NCBI GenBank assembly: GCA_902729315.2
Contig: LR746279.1
Location: 2,136,501 to 2,200,500 of the forward strand
Direction: 5' to 3'
Length of the DNA stretch: 64,000 nt
Source: Spirodela intermedia
Lineage: Eukaryota; Streptophyta; Magnoliopsida; Alismatales; Araceae
Shown in pieces: positions 10,828 through 21,700 of the stretch; positions within the stretch are counted from its first letter, which is position 1, and every line of letters starts with the position of its first letter. Both the position numbers and the translations under genes were made by a program. The notes under the pieces were generated by a model. The model did not search any database, had not been told where the DNA came from, and saw nothing but the letters and a program-made list of their open reading frames with translations.

Positions 10828-12800
10828 CTTATCTGTCCATCTCATCCTATCCAAGATTAGCCTAAACCTTCTAATGACATTAAACTTCTAATAACAAAAT
10901 TTTACAATATCCATTTAATATTTTTTCATGTGATGCTCTAATGTAATAGACATACCAAAATAATTTTCCATGAGATGCTCTAATGTAATAGACAAACCAA
11001 AATAGAGTTAATCATATGATCTTGTAATGTCTAACATAAGTTCATTTTCTTAGCAGAGTTTTCAGACTTATTAGAATAATTAGTTGTTCCCTATCTTAAA
11101 TGTGGTAAGTTATCAAACATATTATTTATCAGTATTTAATGTAATTAAAGTTTTTGAATTTTATTTTTATGATTTTAATGGTGAAAATAATTTTATTGTA
11201 TATTTATATCTATTGAATGATTTTTTTTCTGGCATGCATATTTAATATTTCTCATTTGAAAATTTTATTTATTTTTAGGAATTTCGTTAGAGCAGATTAA
11301 ATACAAGTTATTATATAATTTATCTATGAGTAAATTGGTGAATGTATCCATTAGTTACTAGGGATCTTTTTACTATCAAGATGGTTTTATCGTGCGACTA
11401 GAAAAATATTCGTCCCTGTTAAACACCTTAGGGCTCAATCCCTATAGTGACAAGTAAACATTGGGGATGTATCCCTAAAAAGGGTAGTCTTTGGGGGCAG
11501 AAGCTAATTAACTCATTTAAAAATATGTGCTGTAAAATGTGATTAATTTAAAACTTCCAGCTAACCAAAAATAATAGTAGCACATTAATGTTTTTGATAG
11601 TGTCACCAATGACAAATAGATTGAATTACATAGAGTACTGCTGAATATGAAGAATATATTAATTAATTCATAAAATAACTATTAAATACGTTTAATTTTT
11701 AAATGTTTTGAAATAATGTGCACCCTAAACCCTAAAAATGGATTCAACTAGACAAATAAGTGGCTAATGAATAAAAAACCTATAAGATTATAATTTTTTA
11801 TAATAAACGTTTTTCACTAATTTGATTTCCAAGTTATATATACTCCAATCATAAATAACTTTTGACAAGAAATGCATTTAATTTGAGAATACCTGATTGT
11901 AAAATTTTAAGAATAAAAAATAAATTTGATGAATAATAGAGTGATCATGATGACCAAGTAATAGTTCTTGTTCCATGAGTTTTGGGGCATCATAAAATAA
12001 GCAACGGAGAGCATGCATGCCTATTGTGGAAGATCTTCATTGAGGCCATCGATTGCTACTATACTCCTAAAATACGATCTTACTATTTAAAGTTTCACTC
12101 CCAACACCATTAGACCAGCTGTTACATGAAAGAACTTGTTCATTAATAGTAATTTTATGAGATGTAATGCACACCAAAAAGATAACATAATTTTTCAGTC
12201 ATCTTCAGATCAACAGAAATTAGGAATGCAAATCCATTCAAAGTGGATTAGAGTTTGACTCAAGAAGTAGTCCGCCCAAGGTCAACAAGTTGTACATTGA
12301 ATGCATATATTAGGAAAAAGCCTTCATTTGGGATGATTTGGGTCAATCATCATAAAAAACCATGAGTTATTAAGTATCACAAGTGACACATGAAAACTTG
12401 ATGAAAAGATGATTTGATCCAGTTGAGAAGAACCCAAATCGTGTGGGGTTGAAATCATGTCCTTAAATACTGAAAAAACATGATTTTTGTTGAAGTTATC
12501 TCATCTAGAATCCATAGAAAGAAGAAAACTCTGACACGATAAAATAAGGGTTCCTTAAGTCCACAGAGATGGTAGAGTCCACCAGTAAAAGAGATAACCT
12601 AAAAAATGAATAATCTAATTCATAATATTTATTGGCTTCTCTTCGTCCACAAAGAGTCACTTTAAATAGCTCACAATCAATTATTTGGGCACTTAAAATT
12701 TAAAGTTCAAATAAATTTCGAAATGAATAAAATAGAAAAAGGAAAATAAAAAAGGGAAAACTAAATTTGGACACATTTAAGATGCATCCTAAATTTAGGT
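10825..12800. other. AT-rich spacer downstream of UGT copy 2
   Basis: No coding region seen. It is homologous in patches to the spacers of units 1 and 3. Short blocks such as 'ggggatgtatccctaaaaag' recur at 20347 in unit 3. Confidence 0.6.
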
Positions 12801-12807
12801 TATTAGC

Positions 12808-13808
12808 TTGCATCCATCACACATCCTGTACCTTCGGTCCGTCTGGGCTGAGTTGAAACTGGGCTGCATCATGTGGGTCTACTGTCCGCAAACCTTGCAA
12901 TGAGGTTCGCCAGTCCTGAGTACGAGCTACCCCCGGCGATCTTCGATCTAACGGTTTCCTCCTTCACCTTCGCTGCCGCCGCCGCGACGGCTGCGCTCGC
13001 CATGAGCCCCCTGAGCCGCCGGCCGATCTCCTCCCCTTGAACCAGCACCCCTTCCCCTTGCCAGCTCCACTCCTTGGGCCACTCCCCTAGGCCGCTCTTC
13101 TCCATCACGCCGGCGTTCATCCGTTGGTCGCCGTGCTGCGGCCAGGCCAGCACCCGTATCCCCCGCAGCGCCGCCTCCGTCACCGAGTTCCACCCGCAGT
13201 GGCTGACGAATCCCCCCACGGCGGGGTGGGCGAGGATGGCCCCCTGGTCTACCCACCCCTTCACCACCCTCCCCCTCCCCTCCACCCGCCGGAGGAACCC
13301 ATCTCCGAACAGCTCCTCCATGGCCTGCTCCTCTTGCTCCTCCTGCTCCTCCTTGTCGAGTTTCTTCGTCTTCACGACCCACAGGAACCGGCAGCCGCTG
13401 CTCTCTAGGCCCCCGGCCATCTCCCGCGTCTGCTCCGGCGACAGCGCCGTGCGGCTGCCGAAGCTCACGTAGACGACGGAACCAGTCGGCTGGCCGTCGA
13501 GCCACGCGAGCGAGTCGTCGCCGCCGCCCCCGGCGGAGTTGGATTGGGAGTGCTCCGGGAGGATCGGGCCGATGGCGACCACCGGCGGGAGGCCGGGGAC
13601 TACCTTGCCGGTGTTGAGCGCCGCCAGAGTGGCCGGCTCGAGGGCCTCCCAGGTGTTGATGACGATACCATCTGCATGGACCATCACCTTCCCATTCTCT
13701 ACGAACTGGGTCGTGAAGAGATTCCCCGGGTCGCGGAGCGGCTGGGGGATGGAGCGCAGGGGGAGATCCTCCGCGAGCCCGGGGATCTTCAAGATCGCCG
13801 GCAGGGAG
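12808..13808. repeat. Gene-conversion tract shared with 5190-6190
   Basis: This is the partner of the tract in copy 1: about 1 kb with about three mismatches, abrupt edges on both sides, and the same coverage of 3' flank and C-terminal coding part. Confidence 0.85.
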
Positions 13809-14308
13809 GCGCCGGCGATTTGCGGGAAGGAGACGCATAGGGAGAGCATCTGGGCGGAGGAGGTGAAGAGGACGTAGGTTGGAAGGGGGACGGCGGCGGC
13901 GACGGGGAGCACGGCGGAGGTGAGGGTGACATCGCAGATGAGCGCTGACAGTCGAGGAGCGGCGGAGGAGAGGAGCGGCCCGAGGAGTGCGGCGGAGCGG
14001 CGGATGGCCTCGAACTGGAGGAAGAAGGGGTCGGTGGAGGCCGCGGTGGAGGAATCGAAGGGGAGGAGGGGGAACTCCAGCGGCCGTATGCCGGCGGAGG
14101 AGGCGACTAAGTCGGCGACATGGCGGGCCTCGGCGCCGGAGATCACCGGCGTGGGCGTGATGAAAGTGACGCCACAGCCGCGCGAGGCCAGTTCGGCGGC
14201 GAGGCGGATGAACGGGATGAGGTGGCCCATGCCGGAGCTCGGTAGCAGGGCCACTTGGGGAGCTGCCGCCACCTCGCCGGAGACCACTACCGCCGCCGGC
14301 CGAGACAT
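12869..14308 (-). CDS. UDP-glycosyltransferase, UGT708 C-glucosyltransferase type, copy 2
   Basis: This intact single-exon gene encodes 479 residues. It carries the family set: GMGHL with the catalytic His, STDPFF, the Asp-Val pair of the CDV motif, and a PSPG box at about 352-395 running from WVDQ through HCGWNS to HGDQ. The predicted reaction is as for copy 1. The gene is a mosaic. The C-terminal two thirds match copy 1 almost perfectly (one residue differs in about 310), while the N-terminal third is closer to copy 3, sharing for example RRSAALLGPLLSS and ALICDV. The ATG at 14308 fits the N-terminal length of copy 1. Acceptor specificity is set largely by the N-terminal half, so copies 1 and 2 may differ there despite their identical donor halves. 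I am sure of the family and less so of the substrate. Confidence 0.9.
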   Translation of the reverse strand: MSRPAAVVVSGEVAAAPQVALLPSSGMGHLIPFIRLAAELASRGCGVTFITPTPVISGAEARHVADLVASSAGIRPLEFPLLPFDSSTAASTDPFFLQFEAIRRSAALLGPLLSSAAPRLSALICDVTLTSAVLPVAAAVPLPTYVLFTSSAQMLSLCVSFPQIAGASLPAILKIPGLAEDLPLRSIPQPLRDPGNLFTTQFVENGKVMVHADGIVINTWEALEPATLAALNTGKVVPGLPPVVAIGPILPEHSQSNSAGGGGDDSLAWLDGQPTGSVVYVSFGSRTALSPEQTREMAGGLESSGCRFLWVVKTKKLDKEEQEEQEEQAMEELFGDGFLRRVEGRGRVVKGWVDQGAILAHPAVGGFVSHCGWNSVTEAALRGIRVLAWPQHGDQRMNAGVMEKSGLGEWPKEWSWQGEGVLVQGEEIGRRLRGLMASAAVAAAAAKVKEETVRSKIAGGSSYSGLANLIARFADSRPT

Positions 14309-14860
14309 GGATCCGAATTCGGAGACTGGAAGGTAGGGGGATCTGCGGGAGGGGAGGGGGGCCGTGGTGGTACGCTGCCAGAGGAGTTACCTCCACGATT
14401 GGAATCGCCCGGTGGAGGTGAGGTCACCGACGCGAGCCGCAATCACTACGAAGGGACCCACCTCGTCCATTTCGTATCGATTTTTTTGTGAAAATTATGA
14501 CCATTTTGGCTTCGTTCCAGGTTGGGAATTTCGGGAAATTAAAAAATATTATTTTATGACGAAAATTGAATTTCACGGTCGAAAGATTTTTCTGTCGCGA
14601 TGGTCCCACTGCAACCTCTGCGTGACTTTTCCGCCGTCAGATTTCGTCATTGAATCCCCACCGTCCAAGTCACAAGGCTCAGATCGCACGGGGCTCTACT
14701 CCGCTCGAGCTCATATGGCCAGAGTTCATCGTTTTCCCCCGCATCAACCAACGGCCTTCGTGCACGTATTAAAGTGACCGAGTTTCTAGAAGAGGCGTCG
14801 ATTGTTCTAGAAGTCGACCCCATCACCCTGCTTCTTCACGATACCTACCGTACATACCTT
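14309..14860 (-). promoter_or_regulatory. Promoter/leader of UGT copy 2
   Basis: The block 'gaatttcacggtcgaaagat' is shared with copy 1. 'aaaattatgaccattttgg' (about 14498) is shared with copy 3. CCGTCC lies at 14661-14666 after a 'ccgtcagat' like that of copy 1. ACCTACC, the P1-type MYB core, is at 14843-14849, about 535 bp from the ATG. Confidence 0.5.
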
Positions 14861-14882
14861 CCACTCTGCTAGTATCGGTCTA

Positions 14883-14883
<1 letters not shown>

Positions 14884-14921
<38 letters not shown>
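14884..14921. repeat. (TTA)n microsatellite
   Basis: About twelve uninterrupted TTA units lie in the former promoter region of unit 2. Confidence 0.95.
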
Positions 14922-15019
14922 CATGAAGGCAAATATTATGCAATAAAAGGGAGGAAAATAGCTTAAATGCCTTGTTATTCTTTGACGATTGAGAAGGGAA
15001 GGGCGATGTATTCTATTAC

Positions 15020-15370
15020 TTTCCAGTGTCCTTGAAGAGGTCAATTATATATTCTATTGATAAATAAAACTTATTTTCTTAGAGTATGCTACCTCAAAGC
15101 CAATGAAATATTTAAACTTTATTATTCTTACTCAAATTATTTTATTAAAAACTTACTCAAATATTCTTTTCATTCTCATGATTTCTTGTCATTATTATTT
15201 CATCCACATAAATGAGATGATTTGTAATTTCTTATGATGGTGAATGTTTAACAACCAATGTTTTACTCTATTAATAGCTTTATATCAGATCTCTCTCATC
15301 ACTTTTTCAAACCTCTGAAACCATGCTTTTGGTGATTGCTTGAGTCCATATAAAATCATGCTTAATTTAT
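15020..15370 (-). mobile_element. Decayed Ty1/copia reverse-transcriptase fragment
   Basis: The minus strand translates to LYGLKQSPKAWFQRFEKV (about 15300-15358), a textbook Ty1/copia RT block. After indels comes a YVDD-box variant reading IYVDEI (about 15200), then IDLFKDT-like sequence near 15030. It abuts the place where homology to the P450 promoter of unit 3 ends (about 15010), so an element of this type, or a rearrangement involving it, may have removed the P450 of unit 2. Confidence 0.85.
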
Positions 15371-15639
15371 TAATACCCTTGGTTTTAATGCTACAATAGT
15401 AAATTTATTTATTGAATACTTATTGAATATTCATCGAACTTTGTGAGAGCCTATGTAAAGGTTTAATATTTCTAAGAAGTATTCAATATGTATAATTTTA
15501 ATGCTCTCATTATTCCATGGCTAACAGACAAATCCTTGAGACCTTTATATATTGAAACTAATGCAGCATTCTATAGTATGTATAAAAGTATAGAAAATTA
15601 AGTGAGAACTCACCTAATAGAGCATCTAAAAAGTTATCA

Positions 15640-16010
15640 AAATATCAAAGTGATTGACAAATATATAAGTTAGAATTTGGACAATGATAAGTTGGAAGCT
15701 TTGACGAAGAAACACCTAGAAATTCACAAGATATCAAGTAAGAGTGTCAAAATTGCTTGTAAAACTCAAACCTTGACTCTAGACAATGACAAGCCCGAAA
15801 CTTTGGTGAGAAGATATCTGAAAAATCATTAAAAGGAAGAGATCATCATCACATAATTTGGATGGTGACACATTCACAGATTACATGGAGATAATGATGG
15901 ATGAAACAAACTTATTTAGACTTGACCTCAACAAAATTTTGTTCATTGACAAGAATCACATCTTCAATTAAAACTTGAAGTAAAACAGACAAGAAAATAT
16001 ATAGCTTTGA
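15640..16010. repeat. Dispersed repeat, inverted relative to 7690-8200
   Basis: Its reverse complement matches about 7690-7990. Two internal sub-copies are visible ('gacaatgataagttggaag' and 'gacaatgacaagcccgaaac'), as in the partner. Family unknown. Confidence 0.65.
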
Positions 16011-16249
16011 ATCACGAGGCAAACATAGTTGGTGCATATTTTAGACAGCTAGAGGATTTTTGAAATTGTGTAACTATTTTTTAAGATAAGAAATGACTAG
16101 AGAGTATTAAAGATAAAATGAAAAAGCTTGTGAAGAGAATAGAACTAATTCCATTGTCTATCTATATTCTAACGAATATCCGTTACTCTTTAAAAAGGTT
16201 TAGCCATCATGATCTTCGATAAAGAACATAATAATACATCACATATATT

Positions 16250-16297
16250 GACCCACCTCTCTTGACCATGCCATGCTTCTGACCCACCTCTCTTGAC

Positions 16298-16361
<64 letters not shown>

Positions 16362-17000
16362 CCCCCCCCCCCTAGGCCAAGTGTTCATGGGCCTTCTAGT
16401 TTTGTCTCTCTCTCCCCATCTATCCCGTCTTATCTCATTTGAGATGGTCCAAATCTTCTGATCACATTAATCCGCTGAGAAGAACATTTTACAATACCTA
16501 TTTAATAATTTAACATGACATGCTCAAATGATAATGGATAGATCAAAATAGATTAAATTTTATGATCTTGAAATGTCTAACATAATTTCATTTTCTCAAT
16601 TGGATTTTCGAATTTATTAGAATCATTACTAGTTCCTTACCTAAAATGTGGCATGTTCCCAAAAATATTAGTCATCAACTTTTAATCTAATTAAAAGAAT
16701 CTAATTTAATTTTCTCTGATTTTAACATAAGAATTTTTTGTATATTTTATATCTCATTGAATGATTTTTTCAAGTGGGCATATTTAATAGTGCTCGTTCA
16801 ACCTTTTATTTATTTTAGGAATTTAATTAGTGCAGATTAAATCTGGGTTATTATATAATTTAATGAATACTTATTATTCTGTATACATCAATTGGTGAAT
16901 ATATCCTTTACTTTCTTGGTACCCTTTTACCGTTAAGATGGTATTTTAGTCGGCTAGAAGAATATTTGCCCCCCCCCCAAAACCCCTTGGGCTAATTTCT
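16250..17000. repeat. Partial tandem unit (spacer part), with CT/C microsatellite
   Basis: It starts with 'gaccatgccatgcttc', as in units 2 and 3. A long CT run at about 16288-16358 is followed by a C-run. Then come the 'catttgagatggtcc', 'gttccttacctaaaatgtgg' and 'aaccccttgggct' blocks of the unit spacer. It stops near 17000, where unrelated sequence begins. It belongs with the broken UGT at 17789-18285 as a fourth, degenerate unit. Confidence 0.75.
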
Positions 17001-17159
17001 GAGGTTTCCAAGGACCATCAATTATGTTTTTACAACAGTGCACTCTCCCTCAGCCTGTCCTATAGAGTCTGTTTTCTATGTTCGTGGTTCAGTATTCTGG
17101 TGTGCGAGGCAAAGAGTAACAAGACAAATCTATCCGCAACTATGTGGTTGAAGCATAAT

Positions 17160-17590
17160 ACTTCTATTCAGACAGAAAAAAAAAAAGAAACGTTGTCCAA
17201 TTAGTTGAAAGGAAAGGCATGCAATATCAATGCCAAGCTACTTCTACAACAAGATAAGACATCCATTCATGCTGGAGAGGAGTACATTTCATTAAACATT
17301 CAGAAAGCAAAACTGTTTATCAGAGGTGAAGGAAAATGAATTACAATCAAGAAGGATAGACTCTAAAAATAACAATGGGGGAACTCTCTGCTGCCTGCCT
17401 GGTTTCCTCTGATCTAAGTAAACTGTTTGCTTTCTGGCAATGAGCTAGCTTACCCCTGATTGCTTAAGGCTAGAAATGAGGATCTTATTACAACGAGGAT
17501 GCTAGAAAAAAGCTGTTAAGATGATTGAAAAAATTAAACATCGAGAACGCAACATTCATAACAAGAATTGCGTAGATCTACAGGAGAATG
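17160..17590. repeat. Duplicated copy of 660-1000 with a ~110 bp extra segment
   Basis: Near-identical to the left-edge segment. The additional segment (about 17383-17488, from 'tgggggaactctc' to 'gaggatctt') interrupts the match; I cannot tell insertion here from deletion in the other copy. The stretch 17590-17788 that follows matches nothing else in the window. Confidence 0.85.
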
Positions 17591-17788
17591 AAAGAAGCTA
17601 CGTCAGCACTCCAGTCGTACTCCATTCTACCCATTGGTCTGTCCAGGAAGGACTGCTCGGTTCAAATTCGCTGCCGTCTCAGTGGATCTGTTGTGCTTTA
17701 TATGTTGTAATCTGTTCAAGTTCCTGCCTTATGGACAAGGTATGTTTAGTGGGGTTACTCTGACTTCAACGAAAGCTCGTATTCAGAT

Positions 17789-18285
17789 AACCTTGCCCGA
17801 GTTGACCGCCGCCAGAGTGACCTGCTCGAGGGCCTCCCAGGTGTTGATGACGATCCCGTCTGCATGGGGCATCACCTTCCCGTTCTCCACGAGCTGAGTC
17901 GTGAAGAGATTCCCCGGGTCGCGGAGCGGCCGCTGGACAGAGCGCAGGGGGAGATCCTCCGCTAGCCCAGGTCGGGGACCTTTAAGGTCGCCGGCAGGGA
18001 GGCGCCGGCGATTTGCGGGAAGGAGACGCATAGGGAGAACATCTGGGCGGAGGAGGTGAAGAGGACGTAGGTTGGAAGGGGGACGGCGGCGGCGACGGGG
18101 AGCACGGCGGAGATGAGGCTGAGCGCAGACAGTCGAGGAGCGGCGGAGGAGAGGAGCGGCCCGAGTGCGGCGTGGCGGCGGATGGGCTCGAACTGGAGGA
18201 AGAAGCGGTCGGTGGAGGCCGCGGAGTCAAAGGGGAGCAGGGGGAACTCCAGGGGACGTGTCGGCGGAGGAGTCGATTAAGTGAT
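17789..18285 (-). pseudogene. Truncated UGT708-type pseudogene
   Basis: The minus strand reads as the middle N-terminal part of the UGT, about residues 60 to 225 of copy 3. The C-terminal part, including the whole PSPG box, is missing, and the start is lost beyond 18285. Compared with copy 3 there is a 5 bp insertion near 17970 (frameshift), a 12 bp deletion near 18125, and several small deletions up to 18240. It shares the MPHADG variant with copy 3, where copies 1 and 2 read MVHADG, so it is closer to copy 3. It cannot encode an active enzyme. Confidence 0.9.
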
Positions 18286-18415
18286 ACGGTTGGCCAGCGG
18301 GATCTGGTTGGCGGTCGGTGTATGCTTTCAAACTGCTTGTGGGTCCGGTTGGCCAGTGGTCACTTGATGTGATTCTAACCCACTAGTGGGCTTGGCTGGG
18401 TAGCGAGTCCCTTCT

Positions 18416-18417
<2 letters not shown>

Positions 18418-18511
<94 letters not shown>
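18418..18511. repeat. (TA)n microsatellite
   Basis: More than 40 uninterrupted TA units lie just beyond the truncated UGT pseudogene and next to a dispersed AT-rich repeat. Such tracts are fragile and may mark the breakpoint. Confidence 0.95.
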
Positions 18512-18514
<3 letters not shown>

Positions 18515-18725
18515 TTTATCTACAAAATATGAGTATAAAAATTATATTAATTTACATAAAATCAGATAATTAGTTAAAAAATCATATTAATCAACTAAAA
18601 ATATTTTTTTATCAATTTTATATAAATATAAGTTTATTTATCATGATTTAAAACTTAAAATATATTATTCATAAATTATTAATTCATAATAATGAAGACT
18701 TATCACTAACTCAAATGATAGAATA
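18515..18725. repeat. Dispersed AT-rich repeat, inverted relative to 27440-27640
   Basis: The reverse complement, including 'aagttttaaatcatgataaa' and 'taaacttatattt', matches 27450-27640 closely over about 190 bp. It is probably the end of a transposable element; the family is not recognised. Confidence 0.75.
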
Positions 18726-21700
18726 ATATATATCCAGATAATATAATGTATGTGACTTAAGAAAACTAGAAGAGATGACATAAATTTACTCTAAATAATT
18801 ATATTTCACATATATTCCTTTTCTTGTGACAGTCAAAGGTTCCATCAATAACCCATCTCTTCCTTAAGATGGTTCCTTCAACCTTCAAAATATTTGACCA
18901 TTGCTAGTTGACTCCTTAAGAGTATTTATTTTTCCCTTATATCTACCTAGCAACTTTATTTAAACTATCCAACAATTCAATAACTAATTTAAACCCTTTT
19001 TTTAAAAAAAATAGTTAATTAGATATATGATTTTTTATATATCTTCCATTAGGCCAATTGAATTCATGTCTCTGCCTCATTGTGGTATATTACTCAAAAA
19101 TCCTTAAAAACGTTTTGAGTTAGTTAAACTCACAAAGTACTTATTCTTCATCTTCTTCAACTATGTCTTTATCACTATGTGAAATAATAAATTTTTGGCA
19201 ATTTACATCTTAGGAAAATTTAATCTTTTTTATGTTGTGGAAACTTTTCTCATACAATTAGATTTAGTCCTTACTAGTAAAAGTATAAAATTTAGCCATA
19301 GAATAATTTTATATTAACAAAATATTATTTAAGCTTTGAATGCCAAGTATTCCTATTTATGATGATAAAAAATATAACATTTTGCAGGATGATTTTGTAG
19401 CTACATAAACTCATAGGGTCTCTACAATACACTCACAATCTTCACCCTTGTCCCAGCATCTCCTCCTAGAAGCTCCACATCTTGTCAATCAATCAATGTT
19501 CTTGTTGGCTTCCAATGAAGCAAATGATGTTATTGCCCCTCATATCTCTCTCTTTTGACTGTGCCATGCTTCCCTCCCATCTCTCTTGACCACTCTCTCT
19601 CTCTCTCTCTCCCCCCCCCCCCTGTGAGAAGAAAACCTTCTCCCTTTCTTTCTCTATCCATATTTCTCTCTCTCTCCCTCCCTCCCTCCCCCCTTGGGCT
19701 GAGTGTTATTGAGCTTTCTAGTTCTGTCCTTCTCTCTACCCATTTGTCCCTTTCATCTCATTTGAGACTGGCATAGACCTTTTGATCACATTAAGATATT
19801 GAGAAGAAAATTTTACAATGCCTATTTAATATTTTTCTGTGAGATGCTCTAGTAATAATAGACAAACCAAAAAATAGAATGAATCATATGATCTTGAAAG
19901 AAATAAGTTCATCTTTATAGTAGAATTTCTTAGACTAATTAGTAATTCCCTACCTTAAATGTGGTAAATTATTGAACATATTTCTTATCGGTATTTAAAC
20001 TAATTAAAAAGTTCGAATTTAACTCTTTTTTATCATTTTAACAATTAAATCAACATTTTTTGTATATTTTATATCTAATTGAATGATTATTTTCTGACAA
20101 GCATATTTAATATTGCTCGTTAGAAAATTTTATTCATTATAGGAATTTAATTAGTGCAGATTAAATATGGTTTATGTTATAATTTAACGAATATTTATTA
20201 TATGTATATGTCTATTGGTGAATGTATCCCTTAGTTACTTTGTATCCTTTATTATGGTCAACTAGAAGAATATTTGTTCCCACACTAAACCCCTTGGGGC
20301 TAAAACCTGAGGTTTCCAAGGAGCTGTACCGACGTGTTTAAACATTGGGGACGTATCCCTAAAAAGGGTACTTTTTGGGGAAAGAAAACTAATTAACCCA
20401 TTTAAAAAGACTCTTTAAAGCTTTCAACTAACCAAAATTAATCATAACACACTAAAGTTTTATGATAGTGTGTCCAATTAAAAAGAACTACTAAATAATT
20501 CTGAAAATACGTTAATTAATTCAAAAAATAACTACTAAATACGTTTAATTTGTTTTAAATGTTAAATATTTTTTTATTTACCCCAAAAATTGATTCAATT
20601 AGACAAATGAGTGGCCAATGACTTAAAAAACCTATAAGATCATAAATTTCTTATTTAAAAACATTTTCACTAATTTGACTTCGGAATAATATACTCCAGT
20701 CAAGATAACTATTGACCAGAAATGAATTTAATTTTATAATATGCAGTCATAAATTTTAAAAATAAATTTGAGGATTAGCACACTCGTAACGATTACCAAG
20801 TAATAGTTCTTGATCCATGAATTTTGGAGCATCATAAAATAGGCAAGGGAGGCCATCAATGTCTACAATGGAAGATCTACATTGGGGCCATCCATTGCTA
20901 TTATACTGCTAAAATACGATTTTACGATTTATTCATTAATAATGATTTTACGAGATTTAATCTACACGAAAAGATAACTCAAATTTTGGGCCGCCTTCGG
21001 ATCAGCAGGGATCAGGCAAGCGAATCCATTCAGACTGGATTGGAGTTTGACCCAACACCCGTATCAACGGGCGCCTCCTGGGCCCCGTCAACTGGCCAAA
21101 CGTCAATGGTCTCATGCAGGATGTACGGTCGAAGGTCAACGGGCCGTACATCGTACGCCAATATCAGGAAAAGACTTCATTTGGGATGATCTGGGCCGAT
21201 CGCCGGATTATGTAGGTCTGCTCTTCGTGAACCTCGCAATGAGGCTCTCCAGTCCACCGGCGGCCGCCGCCCGAACGGTCTCATCCTTCACCTTCGCAGC
21301 AGCGGCGGCTGGGCTCGCCATGAACCTCCTTAGCCGCCGGCCGATCTCCTCCCCTTGAACCAGCACCCTCTCTCCTTCCCAACCCCACTCCATGGGCCAT
21401 TCTCCGAGGCCGCTCTTCTCCACCACGCCGGCGTTGATCCGCTGGTCGCCCAGCTGGGGCCAGGCCAGCACCCGTATCCCCCGCAGTGCCGCCTCCGTCA
21501 CCGAGTTCCACCCACAGTGGCTGACGAAGCCCCCCACGGCGGGGTGGGTTAGGATGGCCCCCTGGTCGACCCACCCCTTCACCACCCTCCCCCTCCCCTC
21601 CACCCGCCGGAGGAACCCATCTCCGAACAGCTCCTCCATGGCCTGCTCCTCCTGCTCTTCCTTGTCAAGCTTCTTCGTCTTCACGACCCACAGGAACTGG

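Larger units (their letters stand above)
9930..15010. repeat. Tandem segmental duplication, unit 2 (carries UGT copy 2)
   Basis: The unit has the same order of blocks as units 1 and 3. The left border, 'ctaactcaaatgacag', is shared with unit 3 near 18710. On the right, homology to unit 3 goes beyond the UGT promoter. 'gagtttctagaa' with 'gttctagaa' (14778-14813), and 'gaggaaaatagcttaaatg' through 'gagaagggaaggg' up to about 15005, match 23105-23310, which is the promoter side of the P450. The unit once included at least the P450 promoter; a copia remnant follows at 15020. Confidence 0.75.

Noticed and set aside
12948-14396. 482-codon open frame on the same strand as UGT copy 2
   Set aside because: It is the Arg/Pro/Gly-rich alternative frame of the GC-rich UGT gene; frame 12869-14308 has all family motifs.
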